Shown here piece after piece: positions 33,215 through 43,705 of a DNA stretch of 64,000 bases. Both the position numbers and the translations under genes were made by a program. The stretch lies in NCBI GenBank assembly GCA_035461765.1, contig DATHUY010000134.1, forward strand, positions 1 through 64,000, in the 5' to 3' direction. The DNA comes from Longimicrobiales bacterium. Its GTDB lineage: Bacteria > Gemmatimonadota > Gemmatimonadetes > Longimicrobiales > RSA9. The notes below the pieces were generated by a model. That model was given only the letters and a program-made list of their open reading frames with translations. It was not told where the DNA came from and made no database searches. Position 1 is the stretch's first letter. The number at the start of each line of letters is the position of its first letter.

Positions 33215-34495
33215 TCAACGCTCCAGGACCATCGCGAAACCCATGGCGCCGGCCGCACACACCGTGATCAGACCGACATTCACATCGCGGCGCTTCATCT
33301 CGTTCAGCAGCGTGATCGTCAACCGCGCACCCGTCGCGCCGAATGGATGGCCGATCGCGATACTGCCGCCCATCACGTTGATCCGGTCCTCATCGATGAT
33401 GCCTGTTCTCCTGTCGCGACCCAGCTTCGTGCGTGCGAACTCGTCGGAGTCCATGGCCTGGAGATTGGACAGGACCTGCGCCGCAAAGGCCTCGTGGATC
33501 TCCCACAGCTCGATGTCCTTCATCGTCACGCCCGCCCGGTCCAAGGCCACGGGCGCGGCGTACGCCGGCCCCTGGAGCAGCTGGTCCTTTGGCGACAGCG
33601 CCGTATAGTGCCAGCTGCGAATGTATCCGAGCGGCTCATAACCCAGGTCCCTTGCCCGCTCCTCGCTCATCAGCAGGACCGCGCTCGCGCCATCGGTCAG
33701 AGGCGACGCGTTCCCCGCTGTCACGCTGCCATAGCGACGGTCGAACACCGGCTTCAGAGCGGCGAGCTTCTCGGCTGTCGTGTCACTCCGGATGCCGTTG
33801 TCCCGGTCGATCACTTCCTCGTACTTCGGCGGGATGAACGTCGGGACGATCTCCGCCGTGAGGCGGCCGTCCGCCGTGCCCTGCGCAGCCAGCTGGTGCG
33901 ACCGCAGGGCCCAGCGATCCTGTGCCTCGCGCGTGATCCCGTTCTCCTTCGCCATCCGCTCGGCGCTCTCACCCATCGTCTCGCCGGTGGACGGCTCGGC
34001 AATGGCCGGAGTGATCGGCGCGAGGTCCTTCGGGCGGATGCCCGCGAGGGCCTTCGCGCGCCCACCGAGCGTCTTCGCCTTCGACGCGCTCAGCAGGGCG
34101 TCACGCATGCTGCGCGAGAGCAGCATCGGCACGTCCGACAGGATCTCGACGCCGCCGGTCACGTACACATCGCCGTATCCATGCAGGATCGATTCGGCCG
34201 CGGACGTGATGGCCTGATTGGAGGACGCGCACGCCCTGCTGACGCTGAACGCCGGGACCGTTGGCGGCAGGCCGGCCTCCAGCGTGACCTCGCGCGCGAC
34301 GTTCGGCGCCGGTATCGACGGCACGACCGTGCCGAAGATGAGCCCGTCGACGATCGACGTGTCCAGCTCGGCCCGGTTGATGAGCTCGCGCACGGCTACG
34401 GTACCTAGCTGCACCGGACTCATCTGGCTGAGCGCGGAGCCGGCTCGCGCGAACGGGGTGCGGCAGCCGGCGATCACGGCCACGCGTCTGGGCAT
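33215..34495 (-). CDS. acetyl-CoA C-acyltransferase (thiolase family)
   Basis: A 426-residue thiolase that breaks or makes beta-ketoacyl-CoA. The acyl-accepting cysteine is C89 (VSRACASSNQAI), and the other catalytic residues are H383 in GHPFGATGAR and C413 in CAAGAMG. Its length and the EVTLEAGLPPTVPAFSV segment resemble FadI-type degradative thiolases with a loop extension. ATG 34495 has AAGGG upstream. It is divergent from the Eis-like gene across a 113-bp gap; no fatty-acid oxidation partner is adjacent. Confidence 0.9.
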   Translation of the reverse strand: MPRRVAVIAGCRTPFARAGSALSQMSPVQLGTVAVRELINRAELDTSIVDGLIFGTVVPSIPAPNVAREVTLEAGLPPTVPAFSVSRACASSNQAITSAAESILHGYGDVYVTGGVEILSDVPMLLSRSMRDALLSASKAKTLGGRAKALAGIRPKDLAPITPAIAEPSTGETMGESAERMAKENGITREAQDRWALRSHQLAAQGTADGRLTAEIVPTFIPPKYEEVIDRDNGIRSDTTAEKLAALKPVFDRRYGSVTAGNASPLTDGASAVLLMSEERARDLGYEPLGYIRSWHYTALSPKDQLLQGPAYAAPVALDRAGVTMKDIELWEIHEAFAAQVLSNLQAMDSDEFARTKLGRDRRTGIIDEDRINVMGGSIAIGHPFGATGARLTITLLNEMKRRDVNVGLITVCAAGAMGFAMVLER

Positions 34496-34608
34496 AGTCC
34501 ATCCCTTCAGGAGTTGAGCCGATCTTGGCGCTTTGTACTCCGGGCCGCAAGCCGCCGGCCACGCCGTCGTCGCTTGCCATTGACCGCGCGCCGCCACATG
34601 ATCCGGCG

Positions 34609-35823
34609 ATGATCCGGCATGCAGAGCACGGCGACATTCTCGCGCTGGCCAGCCTGTGGGCCCGCGCATTCCCCGGTGAACGCACGGTCGAGCAGCGCGT
34701 GCGGCACCTCGAGACGGGCGGCGTCTTCGGCGGCATCGAGTCCGCGTGGATCTCCGAGCGCGCCGGGCGCATGGCGGGCGCATTCCGCGCCTACGCCCTC
34801 ACCCAGCACATGCACGGGGCCGCGTTCCGGATGATGGGCCTGGCGTCCGTCGCGGTCGATGAGACCGCGCGACGCCGCGGTGTGGGGCGTGAGCTGTGCG
34901 AGCACGCCATTCACGTCGCACGCGAGCGCGGTGACGTGCTCAGTATGCTGTATCCGTTCCGCCCGTCGTTCTATCAGGCGCTGGGCTGGGGCATGACAGG
35001 TGAGCTGCACGCGTACCGGTTCCGGCCCGAGTCACTGGGCAAAGTCGGGCGTGACGCGCTGGTCACCCGGGCGGGGCCGGACGACAGCGGCGCGATCGCG
35101 GCCTGCTACGACCGCGTCGCGTGCGACACGAACGGCATGATCGCGCGCACACCGCGCATCTGGCGCAGTCACCTGGAGGGCGACTCTACACACGTCTACA
35201 TCACGGGCGGTGACACAGTGCAGGGCTACGCGGTCGTCCGCTCCGGCAGGTCGTCCGCGCCCGATGACAAGCCGCTTTACATTCGCGAGATCGTAGCGGC
35301 CGGACACGACGCCTATGAGACGCTCCTCGGCTGGATTTCCGCACAACGCGACTCCTGGCGCCTCATCCATTACGAGGCCTCCCCCGACGAGCGCTTCGCG
35401 CATCGCCTCTCCGAGCCGCGCATCCCGGGATTCCAGCCCGCTCGCTATCTGTGGGCGCCGGTGGCCCGCATCATCCGGGGTCCCATGATGCGCGTGCTCG
35501 ATGTGCCGAAGGCCATCGACAGGCGCCTGCGCTGGGGGCCTGCCGCACCCATGCGCTTCGGACTCCGCGTGATCGACGACATCGTCGAGTCCAACACCGG
35601 CCCGTTCGAGGTCGAGTATGATGGCAGCCGCGCCTCCGTCAGACGCGGCACGGCGCGCCCGCTGCTGCAGCTGGACGCCGCCGCATTCGCGCAGATCTTT
35701 GCCGGCGAGCTGAGTGTGAAGGAGTCACTGAACCTCGGCCTCGCCGAATGCGACGGCGATGCGGCCGCGATCGACGCCCTGTTCCGCGTCAATCGCTGTT
35801 TCCGTCTCCTCGACGAGTTCTGA
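34609..35823 (+). CDS. Eis-like GNAT N-acetyltransferase with SCP2-like C-domain
   Basis: A 404-residue protein with the layout of mycobacterial Eis (about 400 residues). A first GNAT domain has the acetyl-CoA loop VAVDETARRRGVGRELCEHA, followed by a second GNAT-like domain and a C-terminal sterol-carrier-like domain (LLQLDAAAFAQIFAGELSVKES). The free C-terminus LLDEF fits the family, where the terminal carboxylate takes part in catalysis. Eis acetylates lysine side chains and aminoglycosides; the natural substrate here is unknown. ATG 34609 fits the family start. Confidence 0.82.
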   Translation: MIRHAEHGDILALASLWARAFPGERTVEQRVRHLETGGVFGGIESAWISERAGRMAGAFRAYALTQHMHGAAFRMMGLASVAVDETARRRGVGRELCEHAIHVARERGDVLSMLYPFRPSFYQALGWGMTGELHAYRFRPESLGKVGRDALVTRAGPDDSGAIAACYDRVACDTNGMIARTPRIWRSHLEGDSTHVYITGGDTVQGYAVVRSGRSSAPDDKPLYIREIVAAGHDAYETLLGWISAQRDSWRLIHYEASPDERFAHRLSEPRIPGFQPARYLWAPVARIIRGPMMRVLDVPKAIDRRLRWGPAAPMRFGLRVIDDIVESNTGPFEVEYDGSRASVRRGTARPLLQLDAAAFAQIFAGELSVKESLNLGLAECDGDAAAIDALFRVNRCFRLLDEF

Positions 35824-35853
35824 GATGCACGGATTCAGCAGGTGCTCCCGCCC

Positions 35854-36243
35854 ATGAGAACGACGTCCCTGCCGTTCGAGCTGGACAGCGACGAGATCCG
35901 CACCCATCACGTCTCCGCACGGGCCATCCACGGGGCCATTCGCCTCGAGGGCGACTTCCTCATCATCGACTTCTTCCTCGAGGGCGCACCCGCGGACGCT
36001 GCACCGCACACCACGCGCATTGATCTGGCAGACATTGAGCGCGTCTCCATGACGGGCGGCTCCGTCAAATCACCGCGCCTCCTGATCGATGCTGCTGCGG
36101 ATGGCGTGCTCGACGCCCTGCCATGGGCCGATGACTGTCTCTGCGTGATGCGTTTCAGGCGCGCCCACGGGCAGCGCCTGCGCGAGCTGATCGAGGAGAT
36201 CGAGGTCAGAATGGCGGAGATACGAACGCGGGAGGACAGCTAA
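35854..36243 (+). CDS. conserved-looking cytoplasmic protein of unknown function
   Basis: 129 residues, predicted beta-rich start (FELDSDEIRTHHVSARAIHGAIRLEGDFLIIDFFLEG), a short helix and a final helix (LRELIEEIEVRMAEIRTRE). The arrangement, a strand-rich core ending in one long helix, resembles pleckstrin-like domains, but I do not claim the family. No signal or membrane segment. It starts 30 bases after the Eis-like gene and is probably in its operon. Confidence 0.6.
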   Translation: MRTTSLPFELDSDEIRTHHVSARAIHGAIRLEGDFLIIDFFLEGAPADAAPHTTRIDLADIERVSMTGGSVKSPRLLIDAAADGVLDALPWADDCLCVMRFRRAHGQRLRELIEEIEVRMAEIRTREDS

Positions 36244-36274
36244 AGCCCAGGTGCGCTTCGCTGCGGCGGAACGC

Positions 36275-36724
36275 CTACTTCGCCTTGCCGACGCCTTCCT
36301 CGAGGGCGTTCCAGCCGAGCAGAGCGCATTTCACACGGACGGGAAACTTCGCGACACCGGCCAGTGAGCGGAGGTCGCCCATGCGCTTGTCGCGCGCGGC
36401 TTCCGTGTCACCGTGCATCATCTCGGTAAACCTGCCTGCCAGCTCCAGCGCTTCCTCCACCGCCTTCCCCTTCACCAGCTGCGTCATCATCGAGATCGAC
36501 GCCTGCGATATCGAGCACCCCTCGCCCACGAACCTGGCCTCCTCTATGACGCCATCGTGCACGCGCATCTGGAGGTGCACCTCGTCGCCGCACGTCGGGT
36601 TCTTCATGTGGACCGTTACGTCCGGGTCCGGCAGCTCACCCTTGTTGCGCGGCCGCTTGTAGTGCTCGAGGATCAGCTCCTGGAAGAGCGAGTTCAGGGG
36701 CGGTGTGCTGCGGTCGATGGTCAT
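36275..36724 (-). CDS. sufU: Fe-S assembly scaffold SufU
   Basis: A 149-residue IscU/SufU-family protein. C45 and D47 (NPTCGD), C70 (GEGCSISQ) and C133 (VRVKCALLGW) are the zinc/cluster ligands. The insertion between them, VEEALELAGRFTEMMHGD, is typical of SufU, not IscU. In Gram-positive systems SufU accepts sulfur from SufS. It is the last gene of the leftward suf/uvrD region, 98 bases after uvrD. Confidence 0.9.
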   Translation of the reverse strand: MTIDRSTPPLNSLFQELILEHYKRPRNKGELPDPDVTVHMKNPTCGDEVHLQMRVHDGVIEEARFVGEGCSISQASISMMTQLVKGKAVEEALELAGRFTEMMHGDTEAARDKRMGDLRSLAGVAKFPVRVKCALLGWNALEEGVGKAK

Positions 36725-36821
36725 TCGTCTATTCTGCCGATTTTCCGCAGGGAGGGGAAGGGGTGTGGTCGCGCGACTGTGTTCGAGCCGCCGCCAGTCC
36801 TCGCGGTCTGGCCAGCCCCGT

Positions 36822-38966
36822 TCACTCGGCCAGCATGTCCTTCATGGTCGAGAAGAAGTTAGTCCGGAGCGATGTCGACTCCTCCGGCGTCAGCGTAGTG
36901 ACGGCATCGCGCGCCTCGATCAGATCCGAGGGGATCTCGTCGAGATACCGCGATGGGAGCGCCACCGCAGCGCTTCCGCCGCGCTTCCGGCTCAGACAGT
37001 ACGACAGCCCCAGCCGGTGCATGGCGCGTGTGATGCCGACATACAGGAGGCGCCGCTCCTCCGACAGCGGATCGCCATACTCGTCCGATCCCTCGCCCGC
37101 GAGCGACCTCGCGTGCGGGAGGATGCCCTCCTCCAGCCCCACGATGAACACGTCGCTGAACTCGAGACCTTTCGCGGAGTGAAGTGTCATCAGCGTGACA
37201 CCGCTCTGCTCCGGCTCATCCTCCCTGTCGTCCATCTCGGCCAGCGTGAGCCGCGCCAGCGCGTCCGACATCGACGGCGGCTCCCAGTCGTCCGTGCCGG
37301 TCTCCGCCCAGACTTTCCGCTCGTACCGTGCGATCGTGCCGACGAGGTCGCGCACATTGTCGATCCGGTTCTCGATCGTGCGATCGCGATGCTCGTCGCG
37401 CAGGGCATCCTCGATCCCCAGGCTCCTGAGGAACGCGTCGGCCCACGCCGCGAGCGGCGGGAATCCATGCTCCTGCGCCGGCGGCGGCATGGCAGCGGCC
37501 GACTCCGCGGCCCCCAGGGTCTGACGGGCGCCCGTCATAAGGTGCTGGAACGCCGCGATGGCGACCGCGGGCGCGGCACCGACATCGTGCGGTCCGATCG
37601 AGTCGAGCAATCTGCCGAATGGCACACGCCGTTCGTTTGCAATCGTCGCCAGCTTGAGCACGGTGGTCCGACCGATGCCGCGCGTCGGCCAGTTGATGAC
37701 GCGCCGCAACGCGATCTCGTCATCCGGTGCGACTACCACACGCAGATAGGCGAGGCAGTCGACGACTTCCTTCCTCTCGAAGAAGGACGTGCCGCCGACC
37801 ACGCGGTACGGGATGTTCTGCGCACGCAGCGCTTCCTCCAGCACTCGCGACTGGGGATTGGTCCTGTACAGAACGGCGAAATCCTCCCACCGCATCTTCC
37901 GCGTCATCCGTCGCACCTGGATCTCCCGCGCGACCGCTTCGGCCTCCGCCATGTCGGTCTCGTGTGCCCACAGGTCGAGCGGCGGGCCGATCGGGTTGGA
38001 CGTGCGCAGCGTCTTGTCGTGACGACGCCGGTTTCCGGCAATCACCGCGTTCGCGGCTGCGAGAATACGCTGGGTCGAACGATAGTTCTGCTCCAGCTTG
38101 ATGACCGTGGTGCCGGGGAAATGTCGCTCGAACTCCAGGATGTTCGCGACGTCGGCACCACGGAACGCATAGATCGACTGGTCGTCATCGCCCACCACGC
38201 ACAGGTTCCGGCGCGGGCCGGCAAGGATGCGGGCCATCTCGAGCTGCACGGCGTTCGTGTCCTGGTACTCGTCGATCATGAAATAATGCCAGCGTTTCCA
38301 GAGCGCCTGGCGCACGGTCTCCTCACCGCGCAGCAGTCGAACCGTGAGCAGCAGCAGGTCGTCGAAATCGACGGCGCCGCACGCACGGAGCGTCTCCTCG
38401 TAACGACCGTAGGCATCGGCCGAGAGCACCGCATAGTCGTCGGACCGGTTGCCTCGCGCCTGCTCCGACGCGACATGCTTCACCGCTTCAACCGGCGCCA
38501 GCCCGCGTGTCTTCCAGTCCGAGATCTGCCGCATCACGCGCTTCAGGTCGAAGCTGTCATCATCGATGGAGATCTCGCGACACGCGCTCTTCAGTGCCCC
38601 CATCTGATCGGCTGCACTGTAGATCGCAAACTTCTTCGGCAGACCGAGCAGCGCGCCGTGCTCCCGCAGGATGCGCACGCCCAGCGAATGGAATGTGCTG
38701 ATCGTCACGCGCTTCGCTTCGTCGCCCGCGAACTCGCGGACCCGCTCACGCATCTCCATGGCAGCCTTGTTCGTGAACGTCACCGCCACGATACGCCCGG
38801 GATCCACCCGCGCGCTCCGCACCAGGTGCGCGATGCGATACACTAGCGTGCGCGTCTTCCCGGAACCCGCACCGGCAAGAATGAGCACCGGCCCCTCCGT
38901 GCGCTGCACGGCGGATCGCTGCTCGGCGTTGAGCTGATTCAGGTACGAAGAAGAGGGTGTAGACAA
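36822..38966 (-). CDS. uvrD: UvrD/PcrA-type DNA helicase
   Basis: A 714-residue superfamily 1A 3'-5' helicase for nucleotide-excision and mismatch repair and for clearing proteins from DNA. Walker A is AGAGSGKTRT (31-40); DEYQDT is motif II; VTFTNKAAMEMRERV and LEQNYRSTQRIL are conserved helicase motifs, and TLHSAKGLEFSDVFIVGLEEGILP is motif V. A TTG at 38966 is used as start, since the conserved LNQLNAEQRSAV begins at residue 9 and no ATG is available. It sits between sufS and sufU, with repeat copy B before it. Confidence 0.9.
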   Translation of the reverse strand: MSTPSSSYLNQLNAEQRSAVQRTEGPVLILAGAGSGKTRTLVYRIAHLVRSARVDPGRIVAVTFTNKAAMEMRERVREFAGDEAKRVTISTFHSLGVRILREHGALLGLPKKFAIYSAADQMGALKSACREISIDDDSFDLKRVMRQISDWKTRGLAPVEAVKHVASEQARGNRSDDYAVLSADAYGRYEETLRACGAVDFDDLLLLTVRLLRGEETVRQALWKRWHYFMIDEYQDTNAVQLEMARILAGPRRNLCVVGDDDQSIYAFRGADVANILEFERHFPGTTVIKLEQNYRSTQRILAAANAVIAGNRRRHDKTLRTSNPIGPPLDLWAHETDMAEAEAVAREIQVRRMTRKMRWEDFAVLYRTNPQSRVLEEALRAQNIPYRVVGGTSFFERKEVVDCLAYLRVVVAPDDEIALRRVINWPTRGIGRTTVLKLATIANERRVPFGRLLDSIGPHDVGAAPAVAIAAFQHLMTGARQTLGAAESAAAMPPPAQEHGFPPLAAWADAFLRSLGIEDALRDEHRDRTIENRIDNVRDLVGTIARYERKVWAETGTDDWEPPSMSDALARLTLAEMDDREDEPEQSGVTLMTLHSAKGLEFSDVFIVGLEEGILPHARSLAGEGSDEYGDPLSEERRLLYVGITRAMHRLGLSYCLSRKRGGSAAVALPSRYLDEIPSDLIEARDAVTTLTPEESTSLRTNFFSTMKDMLAE

Positions 38967-39084
38967 TCAGACCCGTACGACGGTGAGTGTGTCACTGGTG
39001 CAAAAGAAAACACGGTGAGAGGAGGGGAGCAACCGTTGACAGCCTGAGGAACGGGAGTGGGGAAGGGGAGAACAACGAACTTTT

Positions 39085-39286
39085 TTCACCACAGAGCACA
39101 CGGAGCACACGGAGTGCGGATTTGCGGGGGCCGCGTTCGTCGTGGTGGCAAGTCACCCGGCCGACTCGGCCACCATCCTTCTTCTGTTAAACAACAACAA
39201 GGAATGCAGGCTACGCCCCGGCATGCTCCCTCGAGCCGCACATCCCGAAGCCGCACCTCTGTGTGCTCTGTGTGCTCTGTGGTGAA
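39085..39286. repeat. palindromic intergenic element, copy B
   Basis: The ends match copy A: TTCACCACAGAGCAC on the left and GTGCTCTGTGGTGAA on the right. An internal aaacaacaacaagg matches copy A's interior in reverse orientation. The element fills the gap between the starts of uvrD and the end of sufS; within 38967-39344 I see no gene. Confidence 0.85.
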
Positions 39287-39344
39287 TAGATGAGGCCTGC
39301 TCACACCGCGACCGAAGAAGTACGCAGAAACCTCAGTGTCCTCT

Positions 39345-40592
39345 TCACCCGAAGAGCGCGCGCGCCCGCTCCAGTGCCTGTACGAGTGCGTCGATCTCGT
39401 CGGTGGTGTTGTACAGATAGCAGGACGCGCGCGTGGTCGCGGGCACGGCCAGGCGTCGCATCAGAGGCTGGCAGCAATGATGGCCGGCACGCACGGCCAC
39501 GCCCTCCGCATCCACGATCGTTGCGACGTCGTGCGGGTGCACGCCGTCCAGCGCGAACGAGAAGACCGCCGTCCGCTCCTGCGCCGCGCGCGGGCCGAAC
39601 ACGGTCACGCCCTCGGTGGCGCTCAGCTTCTCGAGGCCGTAGCGCGTCAGCTCCTGTTCGTGAGACCACAGAGCCTCATGCCCGATTCCTTCCAGGTAGT
39701 CGGCCGCAGCCGCCAGCCCGATCGCGCCGGCCACGTTCGGCGTGCCCGCCTCGAAGCGGTGCGGCGCCTCCTTGAACGTCGAGCCGTCAGTGCCGACGTA
39801 GTCGATCATCTCGCCGCCACCCATGTACGGCGGCATCGCGTCCAGCAGCTCGCGCCGGCCCCACAGCGCACCGATGCCCATCGGCCCGCACATCTTGTGG
39901 CCGGACAGCGCATAGAAGTCGCAGCCGAGAGCCTGCACGTCCACCTTCAGGTGCGGCGCGCCCTGTGCCCCGTCGACCACGAGCAGCGCGCCTGCGTCAT
40001 GCGCCATGCGCGCGATCTCGCGGACCGGGTGAATCGTCCCGATCGCATTCGACACGTGGCCGACCGATACGATGCGCACGGATCCGGATGCCAACACATC
40101 GCTCAGCTCGTCCAGACGGATGCGGCCCTGCTCATCGATGTCGACGAAGCGCACGACTGCACCCGTGCGCTCGGCGATCAGCTGCCATGGCACGATGTTC
40201 GAGTGGTGCTCCAGCACGCTCAGCACGATCTCGTCGCCGTGCTTCAGGTTTGCGCCGCCCCACGAGTGCGCCACGAGGTTCAGACCCTCCGTCGCACCGC
40301 GCACCCAGATGACGCCGTCCGCGGATGGCGCGTTGATGAACCGGGCAATGCGTCCGCGCGCATGCTCGTATGCCTCGGTCGCGCGCCGCGACAGGTCGTA
40401 CAGCCCGCGGTGCACGTTCGAGTTGTCATTCTCGTAGTAATGACGCAGGGCATCGATGACGACGCGCGGCTTCTGCGATGTCGCTGCGTTGTCCAGGTAT
40501 ATGAGAGGGCGCCCGTCCTCCGTGCTCGTGCCGAGGATCGGGAAGTCGCGGCGGATGGCCGCTACGTCGATGAGGGGTGCGACGGTACTCAT
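39345..40592 (-). CDS. sufS: cysteine desulfurase SufS
   Basis: A 415-residue PLP enzyme that takes sulfur from cysteine for Fe-S cluster assembly. The N-terminal YLDNAATSQKP, ATEGLNLVA, DGAQGAPHLKVDVQALGCDFYALSGHKMCGP (PLP lysine) and the active-site C373 in RAGHHCCQP identify the SufS group over IscS. A second cysteine (C374) follows directly. The start is ATG 40592, with GAGGAC before it; an earlier in-frame ATG at 40613 would overlap the Rieske gene. Confidence 0.93.
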   Translation of the reverse strand: MSTVAPLIDVAAIRRDFPILGTSTEDGRPLIYLDNAATSQKPRVVIDALRHYYENDNSNVHRGLYDLSRRATEAYEHARGRIARFINAPSADGVIWVRGATEGLNLVAHSWGGANLKHGDEIVLSVLEHHSNIVPWQLIAERTGAVVRFVDIDEQGRIRLDELSDVLASGSVRIVSVGHVSNAIGTIHPVREIARMAHDAGALLVVDGAQGAPHLKVDVQALGCDFYALSGHKMCGPMGIGALWGRRELLDAMPPYMGGGEMIDYVGTDGSTFKEAPHRFEAGTPNVAGAIGLAAAADYLEGIGHEALWSHEQELTRYGLEKLSATEGVTVFGPRAAQERTAVFSFALDGVHPHDVATIVDAEGVAVRAGHHCCQPLMRRLAVPATTRASCYLYNTTDEIDALVQALERARALFG

Positions 40593-40596
40593 GTCC

Positions 40597-40932
40597 TCAG
40601 TCGTCCATGGCAATCAGAATCTCACCGTCCTCGACGCGGACCTCGTACGTCTGGACGGGCTTGATCGCCGGCAGCCGCGTGGCACGGCCGGTCGCCATGT
40701 CGAACCGCGCGCCGTGCCACGTGCACTCCACCGTCCCATCGTCGATCTCGCCTGCGGACAGCGGGAAGTCACGATGCGTGCAATTGTCCTTGAACGCGTA
40801 GATCTGACCGTCCGCGTTCGCCAGACATACCTTGATGTCGCCGAGCTCTACGCTGAGCAGCGTGTTGGGCGGGAGCTCGGCCTCACTCGCCACCCGTACG
40901 TAACTGCCCGCCGCACCATCCGGCACACTCAT
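40597..40932 (-). CDS. Rieske-type [2Fe-2S] ferredoxin in suf operon
   Basis: A 111-residue soluble Rieske protein with the cluster motifs C51-x-H53 and C70-x2-H73 (NCTHRDFPLSAG and VECTWHGARFD). It resembles the small Rieske ferredoxins often encoded inside suf operons, with a probable electron-transfer role in cluster assembly (inference). Its start codon overlaps the end of sufD (ATGA), and its stop lies four bases before the sufS start. Confidence 0.9.
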   Translation of the reverse strand: MSVPDGAAGSYVRVASEAELPPNTLLSVELGDIKVCLANADGQIYAFKDNCTHRDFPLSAGEIDDGTVECTWHGARFDMATGRATRLPAIKPVQTYEVRVEDGEILIAMDD

Positions 40933-42245
40933 GCCGTGATACGCTCCTCGATGGCGCGTCGCAGCTCTTCGACCACACCCGGCATCGGCAGCCGGTCCAG
41001 AACCTCGCCGAAGAAGCCGAACACCACGAGCTTCTCCGCCATCTCGCGCGAGATGCCGCGACTCATGATGTAGAACAGCTCTTCCTCGTCCAGTTGACCC
41101 ACCGTGGCGGCGTGCGAGCAGCGCACATCGTCGGCCTCGATCTCGAGGTTCGGCAGTGCGATCGCTTCCGCCTTCTTCGACAGGATCAGGTTGCGGTTCG
41201 TCTGATACGCGTCCGTCCGTTGTGCCTTCGGGAACACCTTGATCAGCCCGCGAAACACCGCGTGCGCGCTATCCGTGAGCGCACCCTTGTACAGCAGATC
41301 GCTCGTGGCGTGCGGTACGGTGTGGTCCTGCCGGGTCGAATGGTCGAAATGCTGGTTGCCACGGCCGAAGTACAGGCCGAGCATGTCACTGCGCGAGCCC
41401 GGCCCCTGCAGCGAGGCGAGCAGGTCCACACGCGCCACCGAAGCGCCCAGATTCACCACCAGCGTGTCCAGGTTGGCGTCGCGCCCCGCGATCGTGCGCT
41501 GTGTCGACAGGTGATGGACATTCGCGCCGTACCGCTGGAGCGCCACGTACTGCACATCGGCCGCGTTGCCCGCGATCACTTCGACCGCACCGCACGAGAA
41601 CACCGGCGTATCGAAGTCAGGCGAGTCCAGCTCCTCCACGAAGCCGACATGACTGCCCTCCTCCGCGACGATCAACGTGCGCGGGAAGTAGGCTGCGCCC
41701 GCGTCCGTCAGGTGACGCAGCACCCGGATCGGAGCATCGATACGCACACCACGCGGCACGTACAGGAATACTCCCGCGGACCAGAACGCGCCGTTCAGGG
41801 CCGCGAACTTGCCGGCACGCTCGTCGACCGCGCTGCCGAGATGCTTCCGCACCAGTTCCGGATGCTCCTCCGCCGCAACGGCGAGATCCATGAGGATCAC
41901 ACCCTTCCCGCGGAGCGCGTCATCCAGCTCGATCTGGACCAGGTGCGTACCGACCTGGAGCACGCGACCGCTGGCCGTGCGCTCCTTCAGCCACTTCGCT
42001 TCGACCTCGGGCACCGCGGCCGTCGAGGCGTCCGGCGCGACCCGCACCCGGTCCCACTTCAGCCGCTTCGGATCCGTGTAGCGCCATTCCTCCAGCGCCG
42101 TCGTCGGCAGCGGCAGCGTCTGGAAGTCGCGGAACGAATCACGTCGCCAGTCGCGCAGCCATGATGGGCCCGCCTGGTTGTGTCCGTCGAATGTATCCTG
42201 GTCGTAGGCGGCGCCCGTACCCGGAGCCGTCATTGTACTAGCCAA
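40929..42245 (-). CDS. sufD: Fe-S cluster assembly protein SufD
   Basis: A 438-residue beta-helix protein of the SufBD family, partner of SufB and SufC. The C-terminal half with [46 protein letters not shown] and the ending [23 protein letters not shown] is typical SufD. A TTG at 42245 is preferred because GGAGGG lies 5 bases upstream, even though it overlaps the end of sufB by 8 bases; ATG 42233 is the alternative. Confidence 0.92.
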   Translation of the reverse strand: MASTMTAPGTGAAYDQDTFDGHNQAGPSWLRDWRRDSFRDFQTLPLPTTALEEWRYTDPKRLKWDRVRVAPDASTAAVPEVEAKWLKERTASGRVLQVGTHLVQIELDDALRGKGVILMDLAVAAEEHPELVRKHLGSAVDERAGKFAALNGAFWSAGVFLYVPRGVRIDAPIRVLRHLTDAGAAYFPRTLIVAEEGSHVGFVEELDSPDFDTPVFSCGAVEVIAGNAADVQYVALQRYGANVHHLSTQRTIAGRDANLDTLVVNLGASVARVDLLASLQGPGSRSDMLGLYFGRGNQHFDHSTRQDHTVPHATSDLLYKGALTDSAHAVFRGLIKVFPKAQRTDAYQTNRNLILSKKAEAIALPNLEIEADDVRCSHAATVGQLDEEELFYIMSRGISREMAEKLVVFGFFGEVLDRLPMPGVVEELRRAIEERITA

Positions 42246-43656
42246 CTGATCCCTCCATCTCCAGCTCGATCAGACGATTCAGCTCAACGGCATATTCCAG
42301 CGGCAGCAGCTTCGCGATCGGCTCGATGAAGCCGCGCACGATCATCGCGCTCGCTTCCTCCTCCGACAGACCGCGACTCATGAGGTAGAACAGCTGCTCC
42401 GCACCGATCTTCGAGACCGTGGCCTCGTGACCGACACTCGCGCTCTGCTCCTCGATCTCGATGTACGGGAACGTGTCCGTGCGCGACGTCTCGTTCAGCA
42501 GCAGCGCGTCACACTCCACGTTCGACTTTGCGTTCTCCGCGCCATCGTAAATCTTGCACAGCCCCCGATACGACGACCGGCCCGTCCCCTTCGAGATCGA
42601 CTTCGATATGATCTGCGACGTCGTGTTCGGCGCCGCATGGACCACCTTGCCGCCCGTGTCCTGATGCTGCCCGTCGCCCGCGTAGGCGATCGAAAGGATC
42701 TCGCCGTGCGCGCCCGGACCGACCAGGTAGCACGACGGATACTTCATCGTCAGCTTCGACCCGAGGTTCCCGTCCAGCCACTCCATGGTCGCATGCTCAT
42801 GCACCATCGCGCGCTGTGTAACGAGATTGTACATGTTGTTCGACCAGTTCTGGATCGTCACATAACGGAACCGCGCGCCCGGCTTCACCACGATCTCGAT
42901 CACGCCCGAGTGGAACGACTCCGTCGAGTACACCGGCGCCGTGCAACCCTCGATGTACTGCGCTTCCGCTCCCTCATCGACAATGATCAGCGTCCGCTCG
43001 AACTGGCCCATCTTCTCCGCGTTCACACGGAAGTAGGCCTGCAGCGGTATGTCCACCTTCACGTTCTTCGGGATGTAGACGAACGAGCCGCCCGACCACA
43101 CCGCCGAGTTCAGCGCGGCAAACTTGTTGTCCGACGTGGGCACCACGGTGCCGAAATGCTCGCGGAACAGCTCAGGATACTTCCGCAGTCCATCCTCGAT
43201 CGATTCGAAGATGATCCCCTTGTCCTCCCACTCCTTCTTCAGCGAGTGGTAGACCATCTCCGATTCGTACTGCGCACCGACACCGGCGAGCACCTTCCGC
43301 TCCGCCTCAGGGATGCCCAGCTTCTCGAACGTGTCCTTGATCTCCTGCGGGACATCGTCCCACGACCGCTCCATCTTCTCCTGCGGCCGCAGGTAGTAGT
43401 AGATGTCGTCGAGCACACGGTCGAGATCCGTCAGGTCACCGCCCCACGTCGGCATCGGCTTCGCCCGATACACCGCCAGCGCCTTCAGCCGGAACTCCAG
43501 CATCCACTCCGGCTCACCCTTGTGCGCCGATATCTCCCGCACGATGTCCTCATCCAGGCCCGGCCGCGCCTTGAACGTCGGCGTGCCGCCCTCCGTGATG
43601 AAGCCGTACTTGTAATCTTCCAGCCCGAGCCCGGTAACCGTCTCGTTCTGTGGCAT
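42238..43656 (-). CDS. sufB: Fe-S cluster assembly protein SufB
   Basis: A 472-residue SufB, the main scaffold of the SufBCD complex where new Fe-S clusters form. Typical segments include [39 protein letters not shown] near the start, and [46 protein letters not shown] later, with [56 protein letters not shown] at the end. It is the second gene of the operon, separated from sufC by repeat copy C. Confidence 0.95.
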   Translation of the reverse strand: MPQNETVTGLGLEDYKYGFITEGGTPTFKARPGLDEDIVREISAHKGEPEWMLEFRLKALAVYRAKPMPTWGGDLTDLDRVLDDIYYYLRPQEKMERSWDDVPQEIKDTFEKLGIPEAERKVLAGVGAQYESEMVYHSLKKEWEDKGIIFESIEDGLRKYPELFREHFGTVVPTSDNKFAALNSAVWSGGSFVYIPKNVKVDIPLQAYFRVNAEKMGQFERTLIIVDEGAEAQYIEGCTAPVYSTESFHSGVIEIVVKPGARFRYVTIQNWSNNMYNLVTQRAMVHEHATMEWLDGNLGSKLTMKYPSCYLVGPGAHGEILSIAYAGDGQHQDTGGKVVHAAPNTTSQIISKSISKGTGRSSYRGLCKIYDGAENAKSNVECDALLLNETSRTDTFPYIEIEEQSASVGHEATVSKIGAEQLFYLMSRGLSEEEASAMIVRGFIEPIAKLLPLEYAVELNRLIELEMEGSVG

Positions 43657-43705
43657 AACCTCTAGTCCCTTCGGTTCAGTCCGGCTTCAAACAACAACGA
43701 CTCTA

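Noticed and set aside
36705-38846. A 713-codon plus-strand open frame opposite uvrD
   Set aside because: High-GC antisense shadow: the helicase on the minus strand has full motifs, and the plus-strand translation is Arg/Pro/His rich with no domain.
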